From assembly GCF_017873235.1 (NCBI RefSeq), contig NZ_JAGGJZ010000004.1:62001-126000 (forward strand): a DNA stretch of 64,000 nucleotides, given 5' to 3'. A program made the position numbers and the translations under genes. The stretch comes from Clostridium moniliforme. Lineage in GTDB: Bacteria; Bacillota; Clostridia; Clostridiales; Clostridiaceae. Of the stretch, positions 51,823 through 61,677 are shown one piece after another. Positions within the stretch are counted from its first letter, which is position 1; every line of letters starts with the position of its first letter. Under the pieces are notes generated by a model. That model saw only the letters and a list, made by a program, of their open reading frames with translations, was not told the origin of the DNA and did no database searches.

Positions 51823-53352
51823 ATGCAAAATAATTTAATAGATAAAATAAAAGGTTTTTCTAAAAATTTATTAGAAAAAGTTAAAAATTTAAAAGTTGGC
51901 ACTAAGGTTGCCATAGGTATTGGAATAGTAACATTAATATTAGCAATAATTTTTACTATAAATTATAGTAGGAAAAATAAATATAAAGTATTATTTTCAG
52001 GATTAGATTCTGTAGATGCTGCAAATGTCACAAAGTCTTTAGAAGATAAAAAAGTTGATACAAAAATAGAGGGAGATTCAATTCTTGTACCTAAAGATCA
52101 AGTAGATAAGTTAAGAATAGAATTATCTCCAAAGATAAGTAATGGGTCAAAGGGATTTGAATTAATGGACAAAGGCTCAAATCTTTCTATGACAGATGAA
52201 GAATTCAAAATAGAAAAGACTAGGATGATACAAGGAGAACTGGAAAAAACTATAAAAACATTTCCTGGTGTAAATAATGCAAGAGTACATATAACCCAAG
52301 GAGAACAGTCAGTATTTAATGGAAAAGGTAAAGATGGAAAAGCTGCTGTTTATATTTCTTTAAAAGATGGTGGAACGTTAGATAAAAGCCAAATAAAATC
52401 CATAATAGCATTAGTTTCAGCTAGTGGAATTAATATTCCTAAAAAAAATGTAGAGGTAATAGATCAAAATATGGACTTATTATCAGAGGGAATATATGAT
52501 GAGTCAGGAAAAATTGCTAATGTAGCTGGCTTAACAGGAACAAAAAATGCTGAAAAGCAATTAAGTGAGGAATTAAAAAAGAGAGTAAAATCAATGCTTG
52601 AACCTATTTTTGGAGAAGGTAAGGTTGAAGTTGGTATAAATGCTACTTTAAATTCTAAAACTGTAGAAAAAAATGAACTTAAATTAGATCCTAAAAAAGT
52701 TATTTCATCTTCTACAAAGAGTGAAAATTCAACTACTGATGAAGATACTAAAGGATCACCAGTAGATAACAATATGAATAATACTGCAAATGCAAAATCT
52801 CAAGATAATAAATCCAAAGAAGAGTCAATTAAGTATGAAATAGGAAAGAGTGAGACAAAAACATTTGCGCCTCCAGGGGATGTGAAACGTATAACCGCTT
52901 CCATTGCAATTGATGGAAATATTACTAATGATGTAATGAGAAATGTAGAAGATATGGTAGAGTCTGCAATTGGTATGGATACAAAAAGAGGAGATAGTAT
53001 ATCTGTTGTTGGAATGAACTTTGCTAAGGGAAAAGTAGATGATATTAATGATGGAAAAGAAAAAAAATTAAATATAACTCCTATGAAGATAGCAATAGCA
53101 GTAGTACTTACAATGCTTTTAGTTGGAGGATTTATAATATTTAAGAAAAAAGGTAAGAAAGCGGACATAGAAGATGAGGAAGATATGTCAAAGGAAACAG
53201 AATACTTTGCTAATTTATTAAAAACAAAAGAGAGAGAAAGTGAATTAGATAATGATGATTCTGAAGAAAATATTGAAGAAGAAGTTAAAAAGTTAGCCTC
53301 AAATAATCCAGATGAAGTAAGTGAATTAATAAAGAGATGGCTAAATGAGTAG
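51823..53352 (+). CDS. fliF: Flagellar MS-ring protein FliF
   Basis: FliF builds the membrane ring that is the base for rotor and export gate. The 509-residue protein has a membrane helix at about residues 29-48, a secretin-like ring domain (FPGVNNARVHITQGEQSVF), a Thr/Asn-rich linker, a second membrane helix at about 425-445, and a C-terminal acidic tail (DEVSELIKRWLNE) that binds FliG. Length is slightly below the enterobacterial 552. GGAAGA precedes the ATG. Confidence 0.96.
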   Translation: MQNNLIDKIKGFSKNLLEKVKNLKVGTKVAIGIGIVTLILAIIFTINYSRKNKYKVLFSGLDSVDAANVTKSLEDKKVDTKIEGDSILVPKDQVDKLRIELSPKISNGSKGFELMDKGSNLSMTDEEFKIEKTRMIQGELEKTIKTFPGVNNARVHITQGEQSVFNGKGKDGKAAVYISLKDGGTLDKSQIKSIIALVSASGINIPKKNVEVIDQNMDLLSEGIYDESGKIANVAGLTGTKNAEKQLSEELKKRVKSMLEPIFGEGKVEVGINATLNSKTVEKNELKLDPKKVISSSTKSENSTTDEDTKGSPVDNNMNNTANAKSQDNKSKEESIKYEIGKSETKTFAPPGDVKRITASIAIDGNITNDVMRNVEDMVESAIGMDTKRGDSISVVGMNFAKGKVDDINDGKEKKLNITPMKIAIAVVLTMLLVGGFIIFKKKGKKADIEDEEDMSKETEYFANLLKTKERESELDNDDSEENIEEEVKKLASNNPDEVSELIKRWLNE

Positions 53353-53364
53353 AGGAGGTATTAA

Positions 53365-54417
53365 GTGTACAAGAACGAAGAAAAAAATCAAAAACCATAT
53401 GATTTTAAAAGTTTAAGCTTAGAAAATATTAGTGGTCCTAAAAAAGCTGCTGTTTTACTTATGACATTAGGTGCTGATATATCCTCTAACATATTAAAAA
53501 AATTATCAGATAAGCAAATACAAAAGATAGGTGTAGAGATAGCTAATATAAATAATGTTACAGCTGAAGAAAGAAAAATGATATTAAAGGAATTTTTAAA
53601 TGAAAGAAAAAGCAAAAATTTCTCTATAGAGGGTGGAATTGAGTATGCAAATTCTTTGTTAAGAGGTGCATTTGATGAAAATAAGGCTAATAAGCTTATG
53701 GAAGGTATAAAATATGATGCCTATAATAAAGTATTCACTACAGCAAGAAAATCTGATGCTAAAACAATAAAAGCATGCCTTATAGGAGAAAGCCCACAAA
53801 CTATTGCAATAATACTTGCTTACATTCAACCAGAAAAGTCTGCTGAAATATTATCTGGATTAGATGAAAACTTGCAAAGGGAAGTTGCACTGAAGCTTGG
53901 AACAATTTCTAAAATATCACCTATTGTAATAAGAGCTGTGGACAATGTTTTAACTAAAAAGCTTAATTCTAAGAAAAATGGTAATGTGGATGAATCAACA
54001 GGTGTTGATAATCTTCTAAATATACTTCCTAAAGTTGATGGAAAAACAGAAAAGAATATTATTAATTACTTAGAAAATGAAAATAATACATTAGCTAATG
54101 AAATTAAAGCTCATATGTTTACTTTTGAAGATATAGTAAACCTTGATAAAATTTCAGTACAAAAGGTATTAAAGTATGTAAATGTAAAAGATTTATCAAT
54201 AGCATTAAAAGATGCTAATGATAGGATAATAAATATTATATTAGAAAACCAATCTACTAGAGCAGCAGAGGAACTTAAGGAAGAAATTGAATTACTTGGA
54301 AAGGTTAAAGTATCACAGGTTGATGATGCTAAGAGAAAAATTGTAAATATAGTTAGAAAACTTGAAAAAGATGGTGTTATAAGTAGTAGAAAAGGGGAGG
54401 AAGAAACCCTTGTCTAG
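53365..54417 (+). CDS. fliG: Flagellar motor switch protein FliG
   Basis: FliG is the rotor protein that meets the stator and transmits torque. The 350-residue protein has the N-terminal SGPKKAAVLLMTLGADISSNILKKLSDKQIQKI block, the middle QTIAIILAYIQPEKSAEILSGLDENLQREVALKLG segment and a C-terminal domain with FEDIVNLDKISVQKVLKYV and charged helix residues near its end. GTG start with GAGGAGG ahead. Its stop overlaps fliH by 8 bases. Confidence 0.96.
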   Translation: MYKNEEKNQKPYDFKSLSLENISGPKKAAVLLMTLGADISSNILKKLSDKQIQKIGVEIANINNVTAEERKMILKEFLNERKSKNFSIEGGIEYANSLLRGAFDENKANKLMEGIKYDAYNKVFTTARKSDAKTIKACLIGESPQTIAIILAYIQPEKSAEILSGLDENLQREVALKLGTISKISPIVIRAVDNVLTKKLNSKKNGNVDESTGVDNLLNILPKVDGKTEKNIINYLENENNTLANEIKAHMFTFEDIVNLDKISVQKVLKYVNVKDLSIALKDANDRIINIILENQSTRAAEELKEEIELLGKVKVSQVDDAKRKIVNIVRKLEKDGVISSRKGEEETLV

Positions 54418-55162
54418 ATTTACTGGTGTATTAAGAAGTGAAAATGTTGAAGTAAAAGGTAAGGTGATTTTAAAGGAATCTGAAGAAAATGGTTTTTTAA
54501 GTGCTGAACAAAAGATTCTTTTAGAAAAAGAAAATATAGAAAATAAAATCATAGAAGCAAAAAAACAATATGAAAATATAATTCTTGAAACAGAAAAGAA
54601 AAAAGACAACATAATTAAGGAAGCAAATGAAAAGGTTAAGGCTATTGAGAAAAAGGCATATGAAGAGGGCTACAATCAAGGATTAAAAAATGGCTATGAA
54701 GATGGTTATAAGGAAGCTTATGAAGAAAATATAGAAAAAGCTATTTCTGAAAGTGAAAAGATTAAGGAAGATGGATATAATACATTACTTAAAATAAATG
54801 AAAGTGTAGCTAAATATATTGAAGAAAAGAAACATGAAATATTAAGCATTTCTATTAAAATTGCAGAACAAGTTCTTAAAGAGAAATTTGAAGAAAGTGA
54901 TTCTATGAATAAGATGCTTATAAAAATAATTGAAGAATATAGCCTTAAAAAAGACTTGATAATAAAAGTTAATCCTAATTACATAGAAAAATTACAAATA
55001 AGTATAGATAAAATGATTAATGAATCAAAATCAAATCAAAAAGTATTTGTTATTCCAGATAATAATATAGAAAAAGGAAATGCACAGATAGACATAGGAA
55101 ATGGAAAGTTAACTGTAGGACTAGATGTTGTATTAGATAAAGTAAGAAGTGAACTGCTATAG
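54410..55162 (+). CDS. fliH: Flagellar assembly protein FliH
   Basis: FliH is the stator-like regulator of the export ATPase FliI. The 250-residue protein has a long charged coiled coil (about residues 30-130, with YEEGYNQGLKNGYEDGYKEAYEE) and a C-terminal FliH/V-ATPase E domain (ISIKIAEQVLKEKFEES, KVFVIPDNNIEKGNAQIDIGNGKLTVGLD). Starts with TTG overlapping the fliG end, with GGGGAGGA ahead. Confidence 0.92.
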   Translation: MSRFTGVLRSENVEVKGKVILKESEENGFLSAEQKILLEKENIENKIIEAKKQYENIILETEKKKDNIIKEANEKVKAIEKKAYEEGYNQGLKNGYEDGYKEAYEENIEKAISESEKIKEDGYNTLLKINESVAKYIEEKKHEILSISIKIAEQVLKEKFEESDSMNKMLIKIIEEYSLKKDLIIKVNPNYIEKLQISIDKMINESKSNQKVFVIPDNNIEKGNAQIDIGNGKLTVGLDVVLDKVRSELL

Positions 55163-55170
55163 GAGGGTAT

Positions 55171-56478
55171 ATGATATCTTTAGACTTTCATAAAGAACTA
55201 AGAAAAATTTCAAATATAACTCCATTTATATCAGAAGGGAAGGTAGAAAAAGTAATAGGTCTTACTATTGAAGTATCAGGATTAAAGGCATCTGTTGGTG
55301 AACTTTGTACTATCTACAATGTAAGTAATACTCCAATAAACTGTGAAGTTGTTGGATTTAAGGAATCTCAAATAATACTTATGCCTTTAGGAGAGTTAGT
55401 TGGAATTGGTCCAGGATGCAAAGTAATAGCAAGTGGGAAGCCTTGTAGTGTTAGGTGTAGTGATAAACTTTTAGGAAAAGTAATTGACCCTTTAGGCAAT
55501 CCAATAGATGGCAGCAAAATATTAGGGGGAGAACTATGTAGTTTATTTAAGGCTCCACCTGATCCTATGAAAAGAAAGAGAATTAAAAATGTTATGCCAA
55601 CAGGTATAAAAGCTATTGATGGATTTATTACATGTGGTGAAGGGCAAAGAATTGGTATTTTTGCAGGAAGTGGTGTTGGTAAAAGTACAACTCTTGGAAT
55701 GATAGCAAGGTCTGCCGAGGCTGAAGTTAATGTTATTGCATTAATAGGAGAAAGAGGTAGAGAAGTTCTGGATTTCATAGAGAGAGATTTAGGGGAAGAA
55801 GGAATGAAAAAATCAGTTGTAGTTTGTGCAACATCAGATAAGCCACCTTTAGTTAGATTAAAGGGAGCATTAACTGCAACATCTATTGCAGAATATTTTA
55901 GAGATCAAGGTAAAAAAGTAATACTTATGATGGATTCTGTTACAAGGTTTGCAATGGCACAAAGAGAAATTGGATTAGCTATAGGAGAGCCACCAGCACA
56001 AAAAGGATATACTCCATCTGTTTTTGCTGAACTGCCAAGATTAATGGAGAGAAGTGGATTATCAGATAAAGGTTCAATAACAGCATTTTATACTGTTTTA
56101 GTTGATGGGGATGATTTTAATGAACCTATTGCAGATGCTGTAAGAGGAATATTAGATGGGCATATAGTTTTATCAAGAGATTTAGCTCACAAAAATCATT
56201 ATCCAGCAATAGATATATCAAATAGTGTAAGTCGTCTTATGAATGATATATGTGATGCTGAACATAAAGCTTTTGCATCTTATGCTAGAGATTTAATAGC
56301 TACGTATAAAGAGGCTGAAGATTTAATTAATATAGGAGCCTATGAAAATGGATCAAATCCTAAAATTGATAAATCTATAGAATTTATAGATGACATTAAT
56401 AACTATTTAAAACAGGGAGTAAATGAAAGTAATACTTTTGATGAAAATATAAGTAATTTAAAAAATATATTTAGATAA
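55171..56478 (+). CDS. fliI: Flagellum-specific ATPase FliI
   Basis: FliI drives unfolding and loading of export substrates. The 435-residue F1-beta-like ATPase has Walker A GSGVGKST at about residues 166-173, VNVIALIGERGREV, Walker B ILMMDSVTRFAMAQREI, and EPPAQKGYTPSVFAELPRLMERSG, a block specific for type III ATPases. It follows fliH by 8 bases with an AGGAGG site. Confidence 0.97.
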   Translation: MISLDFHKELRKISNITPFISEGKVEKVIGLTIEVSGLKASVGELCTIYNVSNTPINCEVVGFKESQIILMPLGELVGIGPGCKVIASGKPCSVRCSDKLLGKVIDPLGNPIDGSKILGGELCSLFKAPPDPMKRKRIKNVMPTGIKAIDGFITCGEGQRIGIFAGSGVGKSTTLGMIARSAEAEVNVIALIGERGREVLDFIERDLGEEGMKKSVVVCATSDKPPLVRLKGALTATSIAEYFRDQGKKVILMMDSVTRFAMAQREIGLAIGEPPAQKGYTPSVFAELPRLMERSGLSDKGSITAFYTVLVDGDDFNEPIADAVRGILDGHIVLSRDLAHKNHYPAIDISNSVSRLMNDICDAEHKAFASYARDLIATYKEAEDLINIGAYENGSNPKIDKSIEFIDDINNYLKQGVNESNTFDENISNLKNIFR

Positions 56479-56491
56479 GAGGTAATTAGCA

Positions 56492-56932
56492 TTGAACAAC
56501 TTTAGGTTTAAACTTCAAAAGGTATTGGATATAAAAATTAAAAATGAAGATGAAAGTAAAATTAAATATTCAAAAGTGCAAAATGAAAAAAGGTTTATAG
56601 AAAGAAAACTAGAAAATCTTAAAGCTAATTATGAAAAGTATTCAGATAATATAAAGTGTGAGGATACAATTTCAAGAAAAATAGCTTCTAATTATTTATA
56701 TTCTTTATCAAGGTCAATTGAAGAAACTAATGAAGATTTAAAGGATAAAAATAATTTATTAAAGGAAGTTAAATTAGAACTTTTAAATAGACAAATAGAA
56801 AGAAAGTCATTAGAGAAGCTTAAGGAAAATAAGCATAAAGCCTTTGTAAAAGAAGAGGAACATAAGGAACAAATAGCAAATGATGAGTTTGGAATGTATG
56901 CATTTTTAAGAAATAGAGCTCAAATTGTTTAG
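56492..56932 (+). CDS. fliJ: Flagellar export protein FliJ
   Basis: FliJ is a coiled-coil protein that sits in the FliI hexamer and links it to FlhA. The 146-residue product is almost wholly helical and charged, starting FRFKLQKVLDIKIKNEDESKIKYSKVQNEK, a typical FliJ N-terminus. It begins with TTG behind AGAGGTAATT, 13 bases after fliI. Sequence conservation is low, so position adds weight. Confidence 0.9.
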   Translation: MNNFRFKLQKVLDIKIKNEDESKIKYSKVQNEKRFIERKLENLKANYEKYSDNIKCEDTISRKIASNYLYSLSRSIEETNEDLKDKNNLLKEVKLELLNRQIERKSLEKLKENKHKAFVKEEEHKEQIANDEFGMYAFLRNRAQIV

Positions 56933-56942
56933 GAGTTAGATT

Positions 56943-58367
56943 ATGAAAATAGACATATTACAAATGAAAGTTAATTATAAAAGTAATGAAATTGAAAAAG
57001 ATTCGAAAAGTAAAGATGAATTTATATCTATTTTAGATGAAAAAGCTTTAGATAATATAAATATTCTTAATAAGGGTAAACCTGATGAAGATGAAAACAT
57101 AGATGACAAATTAAATGAAATCCTATCTTTATTATTAAATAAACTTAACATAATTAATGGAACTATTTCACAGGAAGAAGAAAGTAAAAGCATTACTGAA
57201 GCTGTTAAAGAAGATTCTAAAAAAGTTATAGATGCCATAAACACAATAAAGAGTTGTTTAAATAATATAAAAGCTAATAAAAGTAATGATTTAAAAAGCA
57301 TATTTAATGTTAAAAATATTAGTACATATAAACTAGATAAAATAGAAAAGATATTTGAACTAATAGAAAATAGTGATATTAAAAAAATTAGTGAATTAAT
57401 AAATATAGGTAATAAAAGTATAGAAGATTTTAAAGAAATCTCTAAAAATAAACAAGGCGATATTAGCTTAAATAATTTAAAAGATTATATTTTAAATATT
57501 TTTAATGAAGCAAAGGCTAATACTAAATTATTAAATTATAATAAGGATTTAATGGTTAGTAGAAATATAGTTAAAGTTTCCAAAGATGATATGGATATAT
57601 TAAATTATATAGCATTAGATAAAAATAAATTTAGTAAATATAACAATTTGAATTTAAATACAGAGGAAACTACTAAAGGAAATAATTTAACACCATTAAA
57701 TCAAAATGGTCATTTAGAAGAAGATAGGGAAATTATAAATAATAAAACCTTTAATAATGTTAATGTAACAAATAATGATTTAAATAACTTGGATTATAAA
57801 AAGGAAGATTTGAAAAGCAAAATAGATAATGTTTTAGAAATAAAACCTAATAATAATCTAGATAAAAATGTGGTAAATTCCAATATAACGAGCATAGAAA
57901 ACAACAATTTAAATAACATATCAAATGATAATAGAACTATTGTTGTTAGGAGAGAATTTATTAAAAATGATGTTGTTAAGGGAATAAATTATCTTAAAAA
58001 TCATAAGTTAGAAAAAATAAATGTAATTATGAATCCTAAAGAATTAGGAACTATGAAAATAAGTGTTATAAAGACTTTAGATAAAAGTAATTACCTTATT
58101 AATGTAACTAATAAAGATACTTTACTTATGATTAAGGATAATTTAAATGAAATAAAAAATCATCTTATTAATATGAAGTTAGATAGTAGAGATGTGAGTG
58201 TTGAAGTTAAATTAGGTAACTTTGAAAATAGTTTTAATGAAGATAATAATAGACAATCTAATGAAAATAATAGAGAAGAAAAAAGAGAAAAGACTTTTAT
58301 TAAAGAAAATGATAGTGAATTAGAGAATACTTTTGTAGAAGATACAAATATCAATTTATTAATATAG
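56943..58367 (+). CDS. fliK: Flagellar hook-length control protein FliK
   Basis: FliK measures hook length and switches export specificity. The 474-residue protein has a long low-complexity, Asn/Lys/Asp-rich N-terminal part and a C-terminal Flg_hook domain at about residues 350-425 (KINVIMNPKELGTMKISVI, then LNEIKNHLINMKLDSRDVSVEVKLG). It lies between fliJ and flgD, the usual place. The N-terminal part is poorly conserved and its composition reflects the AT-rich genome. Confidence 0.9.
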   Translation: MKIDILQMKVNYKSNEIEKDSKSKDEFISILDEKALDNINILNKGKPDEDENIDDKLNEILSLLLNKLNIINGTISQEEESKSITEAVKEDSKKVIDAINTIKSCLNNIKANKSNDLKSIFNVKNISTYKLDKIEKIFELIENSDIKKISELINIGNKSIEDFKEISKNKQGDISLNNLKDYILNIFNEAKANTKLLNYNKDLMVSRNIVKVSKDDMDILNYIALDKNKFSKYNNLNLNTEETTKGNNLTPLNQNGHLEEDREIINNKTFNNVNVTNNDLNNLDYKKEDLKSKIDNVLEIKPNNNLDKNVVNSNITSIENNNLNNISNDNRTIVVRREFIKNDVVKGINYLKNHKLEKINVIMNPKELGTMKISVIKTLDKSNYLINVTNKDTLLMIKDNLNEIKNHLINMKLDSRDVSVEVKLGNFENSFNEDNNRQSNENNREEKREKTFIKENDSELENTFVEDTNINLLI

Positions 58368-58377
58368 GAGAATAAGT

Positions 58378-58848
58378 ATGAAAATAACTAGTGTAAAAGA
58401 TATAGGTAATAATAGAACTGAAAATGGAACAAAAATAGTTGAAAAAGGAAAAGAAATTAATAAAGAAATATTTCTTAAAATGCTAGTAGGTCAAATGACT
58501 AATCAAGATCCATTAAACACTCAAGATCCATCACAATATATTACTCAGTTATCACAATTTTCTTCCTTAGAACAAATGATGAGTTTAAATGATTCTATAA
58601 AAAATTTAATAAATATGAATAATGGAATTTTAATTAATAGTTCACTTCAAACAGCATCATCATTAATTGGGAAAAATGTAGAGGTAAATTCTTCAACAGA
58701 AAATGGAAGTATTAAAAAATTTGTTGGGGATATAAAAAGTGTGTCTGTGGAAAATAATACAGTATTTTTAGAAGTTTCCTTAGATAATACTAAAGAAATA
58801 AAAAAGTTTAAGTATTCTGAATTAGTAAAAGTAAATTCAAGTAAATAA
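58378..58848 (+). CDS. flgD: Flagellar hook-capping protein FlgD
   Basis: FlgD caps the growing hook and is later displaced. The 156-residue protein has the diagnostic FLKMLVGQMTNQDPLNTQDPSQYITQLSQFSSLEQMMSLN block and a short C-terminal beta segment (SLIGKNVEVNSSTENGSIKKFVGDIKSVSVENNTVFLEV). It follows fliK by 10 bases with an AGGAGA site. Confidence 0.95.
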   Translation: MKITSVKDIGNNRTENGTKIVEKGKEINKEIFLKMLVGQMTNQDPLNTQDPSQYITQLSQFSSLEQMMSLNDSIKNLINMNNGILINSSLQTASSLIGKNVEVNSSTENGSIKKFVGDIKSVSVENNTVFLEVSLDNTKEIKKFKYSELVKVNSSK

Positions 58849-58874
58849 CATAAGATTATAGGGAGGATATACAA

Positions 58875-59720
58875 ATGTTAAAATCAATGTATTCTGGAAT
58901 AAGTGGTATGAAAGCTAATCAAACTAAGATGGATGTAGTAGGAAATAATGTTGCAAATTCAGGGACTACTGCTTTTAAAAAATCTGGAGTTAGGTTTAGT
59001 GATGCATTAAATCAAACAATAATATATTCAAGTGCACCAGGAAACAATGTAGGTGGAGTTAATCCTGGACAAGTTGGTATTGGAGTTAAAGTAGCAAGTG
59101 TAGAAAAATATATGACTCAAGGTGCTATTCAAACTACAGGAAGACCTACAGATTTAGCAATAGATGGAGATGGATTTTTTGTAATTCAAATGGATAAGAA
59201 AAAAGATGTAATTGTTGAAGGATATACTAGAGATGGTTCTTTTTCTTTAGATGCTAACGGAAATTTAGTAACATCTAAAGGATATAAAGTATTAAATACA
59301 AAGAATGAACCTATTACAATTCCAAAGGAATATGGGACAACACCTGATGGTGTAAAAAAGAAAGTTGTTTCTTTTAATATTTCAACAGAAGGTAATTTAA
59401 CATATCTTTTAGAAGATGGAACTAAAGTAGAAAATCTTCAAACACTTAAACTTGCAGTATTTCAAAATGATGCTGGATTAGAAGCTAAAAATGGAAATAT
59501 TTATTCAGAAACTGCAAACTCAGGAAAGCCTATGTATAACACTGGAGAAAAGTCAGCAAAAATTGGACTTATAAATCAAGGAGCTATAGAGATGGCTAAT
59601 ATTGATTTATCAGAAGAGTTTACAGATATGATAGTTGCAACAAGAGCTTTTCAAGCATCAGGTAAAGTAATAACAACTAGTGATGAATTATTACAAGAAA
59701 TATTAAATCTTAAAAGATAA
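58875..59720 (+). CDS. flgE: Flagellar hook protein FlgE
   Basis: FlgE builds the hook. The 281-residue protein has the rod/hook N-terminus (MYSGISGMKANQTKMDVVGNNVANSGTTAFKKSGVRFSDAL) and the C-terminal block with LSEEFTDMIVATRAFQASGKVITTSDELLQEILNLKR. It is much shorter than enterobacterial FlgE (about 400) but matches the length of the Bacillus subtilis hook protein encoded at this same place after flgD. FlgG-type distal rod proteins are related, but context favours FlgE. No flbD/swrD gene follows. Confidence 0.9.
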   Translation: MLKSMYSGISGMKANQTKMDVVGNNVANSGTTAFKKSGVRFSDALNQTIIYSSAPGNNVGGVNPGQVGIGVKVASVEKYMTQGAIQTTGRPTDLAIDGDGFFVIQMDKKKDVIVEGYTRDGSFSLDANGNLVTSKGYKVLNTKNEPITIPKEYGTTPDGVKKKVVSFNISTEGNLTYLLEDGTKVENLQTLKLAVFQNDAGLEAKNGNIYSETANSGKPMYNTGEKSAKIGLINQGAIEMANIDLSEEFTDMIVATRAFQASGKVITTSDELLQEILNLKR

Positions 59721-59736
59721 ATAAGAGGTTAAAGAT

Positions 59737-60552
59737 ATGAAAAAACAAGATATATTAACACCTATTGGGATATTACTAGGAATAGGGTTTATGATTTTTG
59801 CTATATCTCAAGGATCTGTTGGGATAAATGCATTTTATGATTTTATATCAATAGTTATAACTGTAGGAGGTTCTTTTGCAGCAGTATTAATTACATTTCC
59901 ATTAGATGATATTAAGTTATTTCTTAGCATGAATTCAAGGTTATTTAAAAATCCTTCTATGTCAAAGATTAAAACAATTGATATGTTTAAAGACTTATCT
60001 ATAAAGGCAAGAAGAGATGGATTACTTAGTTTAGAAAATGAGATTGAAGGAATTAAGGATGACTTTCTAAAATGTGGTTTAGAATTAGTTATTGATGGAA
60101 TTGATGACAAATTAATAGAAGAAGTAATGAACAATAAAATAATGGAACTTGAAAATAGATATAATAAAGGAGCTAAAATATTTAAGACATGGGGATCATA
60201 TGCTCCTGCATTTGGTATGTTAGGTACTCTTATTGGGCTTATTCAGATGCTTGCAAAACTTGATAATCCAGATGTTATAGCAAGTGGAATGGCAAAAGCA
60301 CTTATTACAACTTTCTATGGTGCTTTATTAGCTAATTTAATATTAAATCCTTTAGGCTTTAACCTACAAAATAAAGCTGAAAAAGAAGCTGAAAATAAAG
60401 AAATGATTTTAGTAGGTATTTTATGTATTAAAAATTCTGAAACAACAAGAGTTTTAGAAGAAAAATTAATGAGTTTTTTAACAGAAAAAGAAAAGAAAAA
60501 ATATATGAATGAAAAAAATAGAAATAAGAAGGTAGAGATGAATGCTGCGTAA
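59737..60552 (+). CDS. motA: Flagellar stator protein MotA
   Basis: MotA forms the pentameric ring of the proton or sodium channel with MotB. The 271-residue protein has four membrane segments (near residues 7-25, 35-52, 148-168 and 183-200) and the GSYAPAFGMLGTLIGLIQML block between. The conserved charged cytoplasmic loop lies between helices 2 and 3. It overlaps motB by 11 bases and shares the flgB operon. Confidence 0.95.
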   Translation: MKKQDILTPIGILLGIGFMIFAISQGSVGINAFYDFISIVITVGGSFAAVLITFPLDDIKLFLSMNSRLFKNPSMSKIKTIDMFKDLSIKARRDGLLSLENEIEGIKDDFLKCGLELVIDGIDDKLIEEVMNNKIMELENRYNKGAKIFKTWGSYAPAFGMLGTLIGLIQMLAKLDNPDVIASGMAKALITTFYGALLANLILNPLGFNLQNKAEKEAENKEMILVGILCIKNSETTRVLEEKLMSFLTEKEKKKYMNEKNRNKKVEMNAA

Positions 60553-61255
60553 AAAAAGAAAGACAGATGATGTTAATTCAAATGGTTGGATGGATACATA
60601 TGCTGATACAATAACTTTGCTTTTAACATTTTTTATATTATTATATTCCTTTTCCACAACTGATAACAAGAAACTTAGACTTATTGCGGCTGCTTTTGAA
60701 AACACAATGTTAGGAAAATCAACTAATCAGGCAACTGGTGGAGGAAATGCTGAAGCAGCAATTAAAACAGAATATGAAAATCTTGTAGATAAAGTAAATG
60801 AAATAATAAAGAAAAATGATTTAGAGAAAGTTATTAAAGTTAGAGAAGAAGATTCTGGAGTAGTTCTTCAACTTAGTGATAGCATTTTATTTGATTCAGG
60901 AAGAGCAGAACTTAAAAAAGATAGTACTAAAATATTAGATGTAATAAGTAACATAATTCCTAAAATAACTAATGAAATTAGTGTACAAGGTCATACTGAT
61001 AATGTTCCAATACATAATAGTAAATATGATTCAAACTGGGAGCTATCCACAGCTAGAGCAGTAACTGTTCTTCAATATTTTATTGAAGTGAAAAAAATTA
61101 GTCCTAAGAGATTTTCTGCAAATGGCTATGGAGAATATAGGCCATTAGTAGCAAATAGTAATGCTAAAAATAGAGCAGTCAATAGAAGAGTTGATATTGT
61201 AATTATGCAACAAAGAAATGTTAAAAAAGTAAGTGCTAATGAATTACAGAAATAA
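60542..61255 (+). CDS. motB: Flagellar stator protein MotB
   Basis: MotB provides the ion-binding residue and peptidoglycan anchor. The 237-residue protein has one membrane helix with Asp22 (WMDTYADTITLLLTFFILLYS), the residue that carries the ion, and a C-terminal OmpA-like domain (FDSGRAELKKDS, then QGHTDNVPI, NWELSTARAVTVLQYF, NRRVDI). It starts within the motA end (AAGGTAGAG ahead). The ion used is not certain from sequence. Confidence 0.96.
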   Translation: MLRKKRKTDDVNSNGWMDTYADTITLLLTFFILLYSFSTTDNKKLRLIAAAFENTMLGKSTNQATGGGNAEAAIKTEYENLVDKVNEIIKKNDLEKVIKVREEDSGVVLQLSDSILFDSGRAELKKDSTKILDVISNIIPKITNEISVQGHTDNVPIHNSKYDSNWELSTARAVTVLQYFIEVKKISPKRFSANGYGEYRPLVANSNAKNRAVNRRVDIVIMQQRNVKKVSANELQK

Positions 61256-61287
61256 GAGAAGTTAAAAAAGGAGGAATTTAAGAAAAT

Positions 61288-61677
61288 ATGGATAAAACAA
61301 TCATGCAGTATTTAATAAATTGTATTGTATTTATACCAATTGGATTATTATTATTAGTTATTTCTATAAGACTTAGCAAAAAAAACATAAATAAAATAAA
61401 TTCAGGTATATATGTTCAAGTTATTGAAAAATTTAATTTAAATAAAGATTTAAGTCTCTATTTTATAAAGACAGGTTCCACTGGATGCGTGTTAATAGCC
61501 TCAGCACATAATACAGAAAAGATAAAAGAATTAAATGAAGATGAAATGAATGAAGTAATGAGTAAAAAAGCCCAAAAACAAAATTCTATAAATTTATCTA
61601 AAATAAACTTTAAAGATATTTTAGATAAAGAGATTATAAAAAGTATTAAGGAAAAATATAATGGATATATTAAATAA
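61288..61677 (+). CDS. fliO: FliO-like flagellar export component
   Basis: The 129-residue protein has an N-terminal membrane helix (about residues 8-26) followed by a small beta-rich segment (IYVQVIEKFNLNKDLSLYFIKTGSTGCVLIASAHNTEKIKEL) that fits FliO. It directly precedes fliP, overlapping it by 17 bases, the normal order. FliO helps FliP assemble. FliL, often found here, is absent; the gap after motB is 32 bases. Confidence 0.85.
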   Translation: MDKTIMQYLINCIVFIPIGLLLLVISIRLSKKNINKINSGIYVQVIEKFNLNKDLSLYFIKTGSTGCVLIASAHNTEKIKELNEDEMNEVMSKKAQKQNSINLSKINFKDILDKEIIKSIKEKYNGYIK